From positions 1,853,501 to 1,917,500 of the forward strand of contig NZ_LT896716.1 of the NCBI RefSeq assembly GCF_900187405.1: a stretch of 64,000 bases of DNA, in the 5' to 3' direction. Shown here piece after piece: positions 8,471 through 17,073 of this stretch. The DNA comes from Geobacter sp. DSM 9736. Its GTDB lineage: Bacteria > Desulfobacterota > Desulfuromonadia > Geobacterales > Geobacteraceae. The notes under the pieces are model-generated. The model had not been told where the DNA came from. It saw only the letters and a list, made by a program, of their open reading frames with translations, and searched no databases. The translations under genes were made by a program, and so were the position numbers. Each line of letters starts with the position of its first letter. The stretch's first letter is position 1.

Positions 8471-8657
8471 CTATAAGAGGGACAGGCTGTAGCCTGTCCC
8501 CCTGAACAGCTCTCCTCTGCCGAACAGGATGTCGACGCCAATCGCCAGCGTCTGACGCACCGGCACCCGCTCACCCCGTCTAAACAGCAGGCTGTTACAC
8601 ACAGCTCTGCCCCCTCTTAGCCTCCCTTAGTTAAAGCTCATCAAGTTACCTCCCGAT
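8471..8657 (-). pseudogene. Decayed copy of the small gene at 4670-4951
   Basis: Read on the minus strand, about 110 bases (8508-8620) align by eye with 4760-4873: both share CTGCCGAAC..GATGTC.ACGC, CCAGCG, ACCGGCACC and CGCTCACCCCGT, with short indels. The core still reads VPV...GVDILFGRGELF beside VPV...CVDIEFGSGELF in the intact protein. The 5' part is interrupted by a TAA soon after a GGGAGG site and no full start remains. The rest of the interval 8453-8777 holds only the hairpin and the leader of the next gene. Confidence 0.65.
8479..8500. terminator. Perfect hairpin after rnk, weak terminator
   Basis: GGGACAGGCT and AGCCTGTCCC are separated by two bases. No clear T-run follows on the plus strand, so termination is uncertain. 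It lies 26 bases past the rnk-like stop, at the end of a decayed gene copy on the other strand. Confidence 0.5.
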
Positions 8658-8777
8658 ATATAAACCTGATTCGACCGTGACAAGGTACGGCCGATCCCGA
8701 GGCGCAATAGCTGGTTGCCCTCTTTACCATAAAAATTTGGCAGTTAAAAATACTGACGCTAAGTAAGGAGAAAACAC

Positions 8778-9629
8778 ATGGCACCAACAAAACACACTAC
8801 TCCCAGGACTTCCACCACCCCGTTCGGCAAAAAGGCAGCTGCAACCAAGGTTCCTGTCTCTTCCAAGGCCGTTGCAGCGAAAAAGCCGGTAGTGGCAAAG
8901 GCTGCAGCCGCAAGCAAGGCGGGTGCAAAACCTGCCGCGGCCCCAACAAAGGCGACCTCATCCAAATCGGCCGCAGCCAAGCCTGTCATGAAAAAAGCTG
9001 CCCCTGTAAGCAAGGCCACTGCTAAGAAGGCAGCAAAAACAGTAACGGCTAAAGCCACGACTGCTGTTAAAAAAGCTGCACCAAAAGCTGCGGCAAAGGC
9101 AACGGTGAAAGCAACAGCAGCTTCTACGGCTAAAAAAGCCACTTCCCCAAAAGCTCAGGTAGCAAAAGCAACCGCCGCAACAGCCAAGAAAACGACTCCA
9201 GCTAAGAAAGTAGCCGCCGCCAAAGCCGCCCCTAAAAAGGCAGCAGCACCCAAAGCAACTGCTGCTGTGAAAAAAGCTGCTCCGCTGAAGGCTGCAGTAG
9301 CAAAAAAAGCCGCTCCGGCAGCAAAGAAGGCAACACCGGCTAAAGCAGCAGTTGCCACCAAAGCCGCTGCAAAAACAGCGGCGGCGAAAAAGCCCACGGT
9401 AACCAAGGCAGCTGCCACCGCCAAAAAAGCCGCACCGCAAAAAACCGCGGCTAAAGCATCCGGCACAGCGGCGAAGAAAGCAGCGCCGGCAAAGAAAACA
9501 GCCACTCCCAAGGCTGTCGCTATGCTTGCCAGTGCTTCAGCAAAGAAGTCTGCGGCAAAGACAGTTACCGCAAAAAAAACGGTAGCGAAGAAGGCTGCGA
9601 CGGTCGTTAAAGCTACAGGGAAAAAGTAG
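8778..9629 (+). CDS. Histone H1-like Lys/Ala/Pro-rich DNA-binding protein
   Basis: The ATG follows TAAGGAG by about seven bases. After a short Thr/Pro-rich head, the whole 283-residue protein is built from AAKKA, AKKAAP and TAKKA units, as in the C-terminal tail of eukaryotic H1 and bacterial H1-like proteins. No globular domain, signal peptide or membrane segment is visible, so it should bind nucleic acid in the cytoplasm through charge. It is monocistronic with its own terminator. The low-complexity DNA makes length variation between strains likely. Confidence 0.85.
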   Translation: MAPTKHTTPRTSTTPFGKKAAATKVPVSSKAVAAKKPVVAKAAAASKAGAKPAAAPTKATSSKSAAAKPVMKKAAPVSKATAKKAAKTVTAKATTAVKKAAPKAAAKATVKATAASTAKKATSPKAQVAKATAATAKKTTPAKKVAAAKAAPKKAAAPKATAAVKKAAPLKAAVAKKAAPAAKKATPAKAAVATKAAAKTAAAKKPTVTKAAATAKKAAPQKTAAKASGTAAKKAAPAKKTATPKAVAMLASASAKKSAAKTVTAKKTVAKKAATVVKATGKK

Positions 9630-9644
9630 CTAAAACGGATACAA

Positions 9645-9691
9645 AAAAGGTGCGCCTGAATTGCAGTCTGTCTGCATCAGGCGCACCTTTT
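9645..9691. terminator. Terminator after the H1-like gene
   Basis: A 15-base perfect stem (AAAAGGTGCGCCTGA at 9645-9659 with its complement at 9677-9691) has A and T runs at its two ends and could work in both directions. It marks the boundary between GC-rich host sequence and the AT-rich island; 9692-9865 has no gene I can support. Confidence 0.88.
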
Positions 9692-9865
9692 CTAAATCTT
9701 TTGTCAGTAAACTCAGCCGGTGCTATTCCCAGAGATTGCCCGGGTCCATACTTTGTGTTTGCTGAAATAAGTATGGTGTCCCCAGAATTTGCCCAAGTTC
9801 ACGTAGGAGATAGCAGACAAATGAACACCGTCCACAAGCCTGCCTATATAATTTATAACACTGTC

Positions 9866-12199
9866 TTATCTATACTTTTGATTGACAGCTTTAATTTCTG
9901 TCACAAACTTTGCTAGGTATTCTTCGTCTATCTTATTATTGTCCACATTTTTAAAAAGACGAAGCAGGTATGTCAGATCGTTCCTGACCGCAGCCGCATT
10001 AGAAGCTATGATATCATTATCACATGACGCTAGTGCTGCCCATACCAGGTAAAGATCCTGCATAGCACGTGAAAAAGGCGACGCCCCCTTAACGTTTAGC
10101 AACTGGTTTAGGGACGCCTTGAGATCTTCTGCATCAAGAATTATTTTCAAATTATTTATAAACTGATGGACGTTCTGAATAGACAGCAGAAACTGTTTCT
10201 TTTTAAGATGTTGGTCTTCGAAACTATGTAGAAGCGAAGAAATATTACGCTTATTATTGACCCTACAGTTTAGTCTGTCCTGTTTAGGATAAAAATCAAC
10301 AGCGTTGATATCTCTATAGTCAGGATCTCCTTGAGCAAAGTCAAAGTAAGCAAGTATAGTTATAAGCTCCTCGTTCTCCATTCGATCCTTGTTTCTACTG
10401 GCCTCCCTCGCCCTTATGAAGAACCAGTCAATATTTTCATCTGTCAGATCTTTTATCGCCTGAATAACTTCATTATCAGCAGAAGAATTCCACATTTCAA
10501 ATGAATTTTCCATTATTGGGTATGGTTTACTATTTAGACGGATAAATAAATCTATAGGTGAAAAGAACTGATTAATTGTTGAATCTATCTCGATTATATT
10601 CAGATCAAAATCTAGAATTTTATCCTTGAGCGACGGATCAATGGCCGGATACTTACTACCATTAAGATCATTTAGAATTTTCAAAGATTTCAAGTTAAAG
10701 TGGTTGTTTTTAGAAAAGGCCTTCTTCCCTTCTTCGTTTATATACGCTCTACCTAAGAAACCAAGAATAGAAAGAAGCCTTTGCTGACCATCAACAACCT
10801 CCTTTACTCCATCCTGATTTTTAAAAATAAAGATAGGAGGTAAATAAATACCAAGAAGTATACTCTCTATTATAGAAGACGCCTTAACAACATTAATTTT
10901 TTCTTGCCTTTGGTATGAAGGTCTAAGTAGAAACCGATTTGTTGTAACTTCTGACAGAAGTTCTTCTACCGGGACTGAAGTTGGATCTGGTTTTAGAACC
11001 CGCAGATTGCTTAGTTCGTCCAAAGTAAGTGATGCCTCCTCCTCACTCTGCATGAGATCCTTCACCCTGTTTCTAAACGTGTCATCCTTTATATAAATGT
11101 CAAAATTCACTCTTGTTAGTTTTTCCATTAAATACGCAGTATCTTGAAATCTTTCTATAATATTTTTGTAATAGTGACTATCCGCTGTTTCATACTTTTG
11201 ATAGTTTTCGCCATAGTGACGTCTAAGCTTGAGCAATATGTTGTCATCTATATCCAACGCATATTCTTCCTTTTCTAAGACGGATATAGCCCATAGCAGG
11301 CACTCATATATCAGGCGACTAGAAAGATTTGTATCTGATGCAAAGTATTCGTGTATTTTTAAGATGGTTTCCATTTTACGTTTGAAGCAATTAAATTCAA
11401 GCTCAGGGTCTTCTATATTTTCTGTTATAAATTCATATAGCAGCTCTCTAATTTCTGTTCGCTTGTTCCCTCTCGCATATGTTTTAATTGGGAAGCTACT
11501 AAGCACCATATACCTTCTGATCAGGTCTAAAAGAGTGGCTATAATTTCAGCCTCCTTAGTGCTGTCTTCAGCTGTAAAGCAGCCTGCCATGCGCTTGAGA
11601 AAAGCTTTATCCTCCTTAAGGTACTCCTTAAAAAGTCCTGTCAGCTCATCACTATCATATTTGGCATTCTCGAGCTCATCCGATTTTAAAGGCGTGATTC
11701 CAGTATTGTATCTCCTAAATATTTCCTTTTTGATTTTGTCCTCTACCGAAACAGGTAGCTTTGGTTCATCAATAACTTCGAACTCGAATATGCGTATTTT
11801 CGAATTTAAAAATAATTCCTGTAAATCTGGCGTAAGCTTATTGAAAGTTACATTGTGTAAGAATTGGAGCTTAAGTAGGCCCCTTCCCCCAAGAGAAAAG
11901 TCATTCTCCCTGTATTTTTTTAACGTCTCGAACCGTTGTCTACCATCGATTACCTCGATGCTTTTTCCGGATTTGAAAAATATCAGTGGTGGAACTTCAG
12001 TTCCTAACAGCACACTCTCAATGAAAAACGAAGCCTTTGCTCTGTCCCAGACATAATTCCTTTGATAATATGGTTTGTAGTTAATTCTTTCTATGTTTCT
12101 ATCACTTAGCATTGTCCTCACTGCTATTGATCTAGTACTTATTTTTAAATGTTTTTTAAAAATATTAGCAAATTCATAATCAGTAAACAAGTCAGCCAC
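9866..12199 (-). CDS. Tandem DUF262 (GmrSD N-terminal/ParB-like) protein, probable defence effector
   Basis: The GTG at 12199 is chosen because AAGGAGGA stands just upstream and the putAbiC-like stop is ten bases away; the longer reading overlaps that gene. The 777-residue protein holds two DUF262 domains, each with the characteristic motif: YQRNYVWD plus DGRQR at about residues 45-89, and YQRQE plus DGQQR at about 430-475. In GmrSD, SspE and BrxR-like proteins the DGQQR loop serves nucleotide binding and hydrolysis. I see no DUF1524 HNH nuclease domain at the C-terminus, so the killing or cleavage activity may lie elsewhere. The gene is markedly AT-rich compared with its surroundings. Role in phage defence is inferred from family and neighbour. 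Confidence 0.82.
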   Translation of the reverse strand: MADLFTDYEFANIFKKHLKISTRSIAVRTMLSDRNIERINYKPYYQRNYVWDRAKASFFIESVLLGTEVPPLIFFKSGKSIEVIDGRQRFETLKKYRENDFSLGGRGLLKLQFLHNVTFNKLTPDLQELFLNSKIRIFEFEVIDEPKLPVSVEDKIKKEIFRRYNTGITPLKSDELENAKYDSDELTGLFKEYLKEDKAFLKRMAGCFTAEDSTKEAEIIATLLDLIRRYMVLSSFPIKTYARGNKRTEIRELLYEFITENIEDPELEFNCFKRKMETILKIHEYFASDTNLSSRLIYECLLWAISVLEKEEYALDIDDNILLKLRRHYGENYQKYETADSHYYKNIIERFQDTAYLMEKLTRVNFDIYIKDDTFRNRVKDLMQSEEEASLTLDELSNLRVLKPDPTSVPVEELLSEVTTNRFLLRPSYQRQEKINVVKASSIIESILLGIYLPPIFIFKNQDGVKEVVDGQQRLLSILGFLGRAYINEEGKKAFSKNNHFNLKSLKILNDLNGSKYPAIDPSLKDKILDFDLNIIEIDSTINQFFSPIDLFIRLNSKPYPIMENSFEMWNSSADNEVIQAIKDLTDENIDWFFIRAREASRNKDRMENEELITILAYFDFAQGDPDYRDINAVDFYPKQDRLNCRVNNKRNISSLLHSFEDQHLKKKQFLLSIQNVHQFINNLKIILDAEDLKASLNQLLNVKGASPFSRAMQDLYLVWAALASCDNDIIASNAAAVRNDLTYLLRLFKNVDNNKIDEEYLAKFVTEIKAVNQKYR

Positions 12200-12209
12200 A
12201 CTATCCTCC

Positions 12210-13457
12210 TTAATATAAATCTGAATTAACTTTAAGCTCTTTTTGGCTTTTAACAGTAAATATATAGTGCTTGCAACTACCAGATACACCACTCATCATA
12301 GTAATTGATTCGGGGTCGTCAACATCTAAGTAACGACTAAAGTAAAGGCGATCATAGAGATACCGAAGCATGAACATCTTAAAAGAGTCGTCACTCAACG
12401 GCTTGGCTACGGAGAAGTGAAAACCAATAGCAATATCTCGCACAATTTTTATCTCGACTGTCAGCCCGTTTACAATGCGGCACTCCCTGGACTTAAGATA
12501 TTCATCTAACCCTGAATTCACCATGTCTTCATAAGCTGGATTTAGTTCTTCTTCAAGAAAAACATCCATCCACGTCATAAAATATAACTTCTGCGCCTCC
12601 TCAAGACCTAAGCTTAATTCTGCACTCTTTAATTCAAGTTTTGTGAGACACGGGAGGTGCTTTAGCAAATTGTAACGTAGTATAAGAGGATAAAAGCGAA
12701 GACCAAAAGTTATATGTGAATTATAGTATAATACAAGAAGTTCGTTTTCAGAAAATTGTGACCTTATTATCTTACTGTAAAAAAATTTACTTTTGTCATT
12801 CAGCGTACTTTCGTCTATTATTTTTATTATTCTATAAATTGTTTGTAAATAATGGGACAACTTTCCCTTGTTATCAAAATATACCTCTTCGTACAGAACT
12901 TTACTTCGCTTATGATCTTGTATAGGGCACGTAGTATTTTCATATTTATCATGCATAATCTTTTGTATAGTAGCAAAAAAGCTTCTATTCGAATCCAATG
13001 CATCCAGATTATTTCTTATTTTAATAAAAACGTCTAACAATGAATAAAAGTTAGATTCGAACTGTTGTGTTCTAACCGTTTTTGATTGTTCCTCTAAAAC
13101 CCTCTTCTGCTGCTCAAAGACCTCCCGTGTACGCTCATTTTCTTTACGTTGCAACTCAAGCTCCACTCTTTGAAGCTCAAGCGTTTCGGTTTGTTTATTT
13201 ATGGCTGACAAATTTTTCGTTATGTCCGCTCGCTGTTCTTTCAAATTGATATAAAATAACACTACTCCCGCAAGCGCCCAAAGAGAGCCAACTAATCCTC
13301 CTACCGTATCGCCGAACTGGCCAAATACACCAGTATTTATAGGACATGACGTATCAAAGCAACCAGACTTATATAAAAAAAGAGCTACAAATGTTGCAAC
13401 TAAGGCGAGTCCAACTCCGATAAGCCATTTTGAAAAAGTTTCCGAAATTAAGCGCAT
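12210..13457 (-). CDS. putAbiC-type putative phage abortive infection membrane protein
   Basis: The ATG at 13457 has AGAGGA at good spacing; an in-frame ATG at 13463 is too close to it. Of 415 residues, two membrane segments come first (WLIGVGLALVATFVALFLY, then GGLVGSLWALAGVVLFYINL), followed by a Gln/Glu-rich coiled coil (about 75-130). The cytoplasmic domain contains FESNFYSLLDVFIKIRN and SENELLVLYYNS. This order matches the family called putative phage abortive infection protein (putAbiC). The DUF262 gene follows ten bases after the stop codon, so the two form one operon. AT-rich composition suggests recent acquisition. Confidence 0.8.
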   Translation of the reverse strand: MRLISETFSKWLIGVGLALVATFVALFLYKSGCFDTSCPINTGVFGQFGDTVGGLVGSLWALAGVVLFYINLKEQRADITKNLSAINKQTETLELQRVELELQRKENERTREVFEQQKRVLEEQSKTVRTQQFESNFYSLLDVFIKIRNNLDALDSNRSFFATIQKIMHDKYENTTCPIQDHKRSKVLYEEVYFDNKGKLSHYLQTIYRIIKIIDESTLNDKSKFFYSKIIRSQFSENELLVLYYNSHITFGLRFYPLILRYNLLKHLPCLTKLELKSAELSLGLEEAQKLYFMTWMDVFLEEELNPAYEDMVNSGLDEYLKSRECRIVNGLTVEIKIVRDIAIGFHFSVAKPLSDDSFKMFMLRYLYDRLYFSRYLDVDDPESITMMSGVSGSCKHYIFTVKSQKELKVNSDLY

Positions 13458-13581
13458 TGACATTTCCTCTCAAGAATAAGCTTGGTCAGTACGTCCAATG
13501 TACTTCTACTGCCTAGCATTAACTGGTTCGACTGGTGCCCTAGTCTCGGCCGGGAAAGTCCTCCACCCTCGGGCGGTTAGT

Positions 13582-13596
13582 CCGGGGTCGGACCAA
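13582..13596. repeat. Short repeat CCGGGGTCGGACCAA, copy 1
   Basis: Nearly the same string (CCGGGTCGGACCAA) recurs at 15302-15315, so the two copies bracket the GIY-YIG and lipoprotein genes. They may be the edges of an inserted segment, or unrelated debris. Confidence 0.45.
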
Positions 13597-13623
13597 ACAA
13601 CTTAGTTTGATTGGAAAAAATTA

Positions 13624-13669
13624 GGGACACTTCCCATTTTTACGACTCAGGAAAAAAGGGAAGTGTCCC
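13624..13669. repeat. REP-like inverted repeat GGGACACTTCCC
   Basis: GGGACACTTCCC (13624-13635) and its exact complement (13658-13669) flank a short AT-rich loop and are followed by a TCTTTTTCC direct duplication. It resembles REP or small mobile-element ends. No transposase is seen nearby. It also separates the putAbiC promoter region from the next gene. Confidence 0.6.
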
Positions 13670-13690
13670 CTCTTTTTCCTCCTCTTTTTC

Positions 13691-14401
13691 CTATGTCGAG
13701 GACTGACCCTCTGCTTTTGCATTCATATGTTTTTCTAAAAGAGCATTTATCAATTTCGCACTTTCTTTGGGTGAAACGTCATCCCAATATCCACAGTCAT
13801 AAGCTTTCTCATCTACCCTTTTCCCGGCCTCCTCTCTACCCAATATATCTTTAATAAAATCAAAGTTATTCTTAAAAATGTTTCCAGTTACAACTAGTCT
13901 TGGATATTTTTTCTTTCTCATTTGTAGATAGAACGTATTAGGTGCGCTCAGCATTGTTATCTCTACAGCGTTACATTTGTATTGAAAGTCTATCTTACAT
14001 TCTGCTTTAATTCTTAAAAGATAATCTTCCATAATTTCTGACAGATTGTTGTTACGCTTTATAACCATTTCTTTTTCTTCGTATCCTGAAATATCAACCT
14101 GTTTCATTTTAAATGCTGACATCAACCTACTGATTGCATCTACAATTGAATTTTCTTCATCTATAAACCATTCTCCATCTGTTCGTTTATTTAAAAGTAA
14201 CCCATGTATTGCCTGCTCTACTGCCCTAGCGTTGTCATCTGGCAACTCCCAAGCACATATAGTTTCGACGAAAATAGGAGACTTGGTCCCTGAAAGCTGT
14301 TTTCTTCTTTCCTCTACATCTTTAGCGAACCCGATTTTTTTATAACTTGGTAGATCATAGCCGTTTACATCTGAGAATTTCTTTATATAGATATAGTTCA
14401 T
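13691..14401 (-). CDS. T5orf172/GIY-YIG-like nuclease domain protein
   Basis: The ATG at 14401 follows GGATGAAG at normal spacing. Residues about 1-95 resemble T5orf172, a GIY-YIG relative: MNYIYIKKF, then YKKIGFAKDVEERRKQL, the EQAIHGLLL helix and EWF. In GIY-YIG enzymes the Tyr, Arg and Glu of these blocks are catalytic. The remaining 140 residues have no family I know. The gene is AT-rich like the defence pair upstream. The product could be a DNA nuclease acting in defence or a mobile-element remnant; the two are not separable here. Confidence 0.7.
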   Translation of the reverse strand: MNYIYIKKFSDVNGYDLPSYKKIGFAKDVEERRKQLSGTKSPIFVETICAWELPDDNARAVEQAIHGLLLNKRTDGEWFIDEENSIVDAISRLMSAFKMKQVDISGYEEKEMVIKRNNNLSEIMEDYLLRIKAECKIDFQYKCNAVEITMLSAPNTFYLQMRKKKYPRLVVTGNIFKNNFDFIKDILGREEAGKRVDEKAYDCGYWDDVSPKESAKLINALLEKHMNAKAEGQSST

Positions 14402-14526
14402 CGCTTCATCCTTTTTTCTGAAGTGCACAACGGTAGAGGGGCATGTATGAATCGAAGAGCACCTTACTTATTTCTACAATATTAATAAGACGTCCCTGGA
14501 ACAGAATTCATCATGTTGCAGAATTA

Positions 14527-15159
14527 TCACTTCACATTATCAGCAACAAATTGATTAATTACTGATGTCATGCACTTCTCTGTCGCATCGCCAGTTATCT
14601 TATTGTACTCTTGCACAAGACCTATGTAGGGGAAAGTCCCTGAAGCAGATCCTGCACACGATGCTCTATATTCCCGTTTAGTACCGTTTGGCCAAGTAGC
14701 TTGCATGTAATGATCAGTATAGAAGTCATATGTATTAGGAAGAGCAGGGGCCAGAACAAATAATGTGAACCCTGTAAAGAACGCTTTAGTAAGGTTTCCA
14801 CCCATGTTCATATCATGAATTTCATCGATATTGAAATTAAGGTCAATATATGAAGATTCCGGTTTTTTAGTGTACAGCCCATACGATACATCTTTGAAAT
14901 AGTTAGATTGCTGTAATTTTGTCATGACCCTTTTAACAAAACCATCATTTGTGTTTGCATAACCACTATTCAACTTAACGTTTATATTTGAGACATAGCC
15001 AATTTTATCACTACTACTGCCAGTTGTAGACACAATGAGATTGTCACATTTTTCAGGCGATTTAGTCATACTAGAATAAGAATAGCAGCCGTTTAGTGCG
15101 ATCGTTACTAGAAATATTCCAATAATTTTTGCTACAACAGTGCTCATCCTGATGTTCAT
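14527..15159 (-). CDS. Hypothetical lipoprotein
   Basis: The ATG at 15159 follows AGAGGAG. A lipoprotein signal ends at IALNGC (about residue 22-23), giving a mature protein of about 190 residues anchored in the envelope. The interior holds one hydrophobic stretch (AFFTGFTLFVLAPALP, about residues 121-136). I do not recognise a family. It belongs to the AT-rich island but shows no domain tied to defence. Confidence 0.7.
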   Translation of the reverse strand: MNIRMSTVVAKIIGIFLVTIALNGCYSYSSMTKSPEKCDNLIVSTTGSSSDKIGYVSNINVKLNSGYANTNDGFVKRVMTKLQQSNYFKDVSYGLYTKKPESSYIDLNFNIDEIHDMNMGGNLTKAFFTGFTLFVLAPALPNTYDFYTDHYMQATWPNGTKREYRASCAGSASGTFPYIGLVQEYNKITGDATEKCMTSVINQFVADNVK

Positions 15160-15621
15160 AATATACTCCTCTTTTTTAATGACTACATTTGCGTGCAAGC
15201 TCTAGGATTCCAATAAATTATCTCTTACAGAATCGGCTCCAACTTAGATCCCGCGTTACGATCTGTGTATTTGAGGAATTGTCCCTACTAACTGGATAGC
15301 TCCGGGTCGGACCAAGCTACTCACCTGAAATTGTTCTACACTAGCACTAAAAGAATGCCTTTTCAGGACTTAACGCTGGGTTTAGGACTTCAAAATCAAG
15401 GTTCCAAACCGGCGTCTCCTCCTCTGGATCCATGCAATTTCGCAAAATCCCCTACCTGTTACACCGGAAGTCAACAAACAAAAAGCCGCTCAATCAGCTG
15501 AATTCGCTGATCGAGCGGCTTTCTACATATCCGCTGGCCCCTCTCATCGTATCTCCCTGACACTGCACATAAGAAATAGGCCCTTACATACACGTAACAG
15601 GGAAAAGTGTCAAGGCATTAA
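15160..15621. other. Gene-free stretch with second CCGGGTCGGACCAA copy and a hairpin
   Basis: No supportable gene. It contains the second copy of CCGGGTCGGACCAA (15302-15315). Beyond the hairpin at 15482-15522 nothing recognisable was found; no tRNA or integrase. Confidence 0.55.
15482..15522. terminator. Hairpin with A/T flanks, likely bidirectional terminator
   Basis: AAAGCCGCTC...AATCAGC pairs with GCTGAT..GAGCGGCTTT across a short loop. It lies between the island and the pilin-like gene, both read leftward, and could end transcripts entering from either side. Confidence 0.65.
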
Positions 15622-16332
15622 TTAGTTACGTCTTCTATTGCCTCCTTTTTTCCCTTTCTTCTTCTTGCCGTATCGCTTCCACGCGTAAAGGAAAATCGGG
15701 ACAACAAGGGCCGTCCAGCTCCATTTCAGATATTCGGAGTATTTGTTTATGAACGCCTCTACTCTGTCCCGTGTCGTTATGGTGACGGCAATGTCTCTAT
15801 CGAGGCTTCGCAGAACATAGGGGCCCTCTTCGAGCATCGCATTCACGCTGAGATGCAGGCTTGCAGTACCTGCGTGGAGCGGCTTTATCTTCCATTTCCA
15901 CACGAACACGTTAGTGGAGGAGATCAGCTGCGTATCCGGTGTCAGGGAGGTGATCTGGAAATCGGTGCTGGTCAGCGTCGCCTGGATCTTGTCCGATATC
16001 TTCAGCTGCCCGCTTTCCACCTGCTCCTTCTCCTTTGCGGTTAGCGATTTTTTCAGCTCTTCCTCTGTCTGCTTTTTGGATATTCTGAGTTCTACGGGAG
16101 GATGATCCTTGAAATCTATTATGGAGGGGGCCTTGAAAGCAAAGTTGCCTAAATCCAGGGTCTTCTCGAAGGCGTCTATATGATCCAGGGAAGATTGGAC
16201 CAGGGGCACATGATCGGATGACCTCGTCGCCTTCCGCGCCGAATACTGCGGAACCATAACCGCCGCAACTATGCCGATTACGAAGACGATTACGAGCACC
16301 TGGAAGAGTGTCAGGCCCCTGTTGTTATCCAT
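15622..16332 (-). CDS. Membrane protein with type IV pilin-like N-terminus
   Basis: The ATG at 16332 has AGGT at good spacing. The N-terminus (NNRG, then LTLFQVLVIVFVIGIV, ending VPQY) looks like a class III prepilin signal: a short charged leader, Gly before the cleavage point, and a hydrophobic helix. The usual Glu at position 5 is replaced by Gln. Unlike pseudopilins, the protein has a second membrane segment (WTALVVPIFLYAW) near the end and a Lys/Arg-rich tail. The middle is a beta-rich domain of about 140 residues. It is preceded by the YiiX-like and selenoprotein genes on the same strand. Function unknown. Confidence 0.65.
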   Translation of the reverse strand: MDNNRGLTLFQVLVIVFVIGIVAAVMVPQYSARKATRSSDHVPLVQSSLDHIDAFEKTLDLGNFAFKAPSIIDFKDHPPVELRISKKQTEEELKKSLTAKEKEQVESGQLKISDKIQATLTSTDFQITSLTPDTQLISSTNVFVWKWKIKPLHAGTASLHLSVNAMLEEGPYVLRSLDRDIAVTITTRDRVEAFINKYSEYLKWSWTALVVPIFLYAWKRYGKKKKGKKGGNRRRN

Positions 16333-16422
16333 GATCACTACCTGCCGAATCTGCCGGCAATGCCCCGGCTCCGGGTTAAGGCGTTCATTCCATACCGCTT
16401 TTGATCCACCGCTCTCGATGGA

Positions 16423-17010
16423 TCAAAGCACACGCCCCACCAGCTCCACCTTCTGATCCACCCACACATCTTCGGGGCTGATGAACCCCTTCGGGTTGTA
16501 GGCGAACTCCTTCCCTGCGTGGGCGAAGCATTCGTAGACCAGCTCCGAGCAGATATACTCCCGGTCCTTCTCCTTCTTTCCTATCCCGAGGGTGATCCGC
16601 GCGAGAATCTTGGCGATCTCGTCCTTGTCGTAGGGCTGGGTCAGTTCGTCGATTCCGAAGGCGGCGAGGCCTGCCGCGACCTTGTCGTTCACGTCGCTGC
16701 AGCGGGCAAGGACGGCCCTTCCCTTGTACGGCTTGCGGTCCTCGTAATCGAGGAGGTACTTGGAGAGCGGAGCGAACCGCACCCCCATGTCCTCGACGCT
16801 TTCCAGAAGCAGGACACGGTCGACCGAGTCGAGACGGAAGACGATACCGACATGGCTCCACGGGCTGCCGGTGACTTTCTGGATCGCCTTGGAGACGAGG
16901 TAGTCACCCGAGGTGAAAAGGAGGTCCCCGGATTTGAGAGTCTTACGTACATCAGCGTACGGGAGAACAGGGAGTGCCTTGATTTCTCTTGTTTCAAGAT
17001 GCGCTGCCAT
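16423..17010 (-). CDS. YiiX/YebB-like NlpC/P60-superfamily cysteine hydrolase
   Basis: The ATG follows AAAGGAGGC. The protein (195 residues) has the permuted papain-like layout: GDLLFTSG, then the His block SPWSHVGIVF (about 49-58), and the Cys block YICSELVYECF (about 152-162). This family hydrolyses amide or thioester bonds in lipids or peptidoglycan-derived substrates. No signal peptide is visible, so it is probably cytoplasmic. It sits 63 bases after the AhpD-like selenoprotein gene and could share its transcript. Confidence 0.82.
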   Translation of the reverse strand: MAAHLETREIKALPVLPYADVRKTLKSGDLLFTSGDYLVSKAIQKVTGSPWSHVGIVFRLDSVDRVLLLESVEDMGVRFAPLSKYLLDYEDRKPYKGRAVLARCSDVNDKVAAGLAAFGIDELTQPYDKDEIAKILARITLGIGKKEKDREYICSELVYECFAHAGKEFAYNPKGFISPEDVWVDQKVELVGRVL

Positions 17011-17073
17011 GTGTGCCTCCTTTCGTTGATGGTGCTTTGTTTATTGCACAGCCAGCAGGCGTTTATTCCTTGT

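Noticed and set aside
11229..12056. Plus-strand frame of 275 codons in the DUF262 gene
   Set aside because: Ser/Leu-rich antisense shadow with no start signal; the opposite strand carries the DUF262 motifs.
15340..15480. tRNA or attachment site at the island edge
   Set aside because: No cloverleaf, T-loop or integrase was found.
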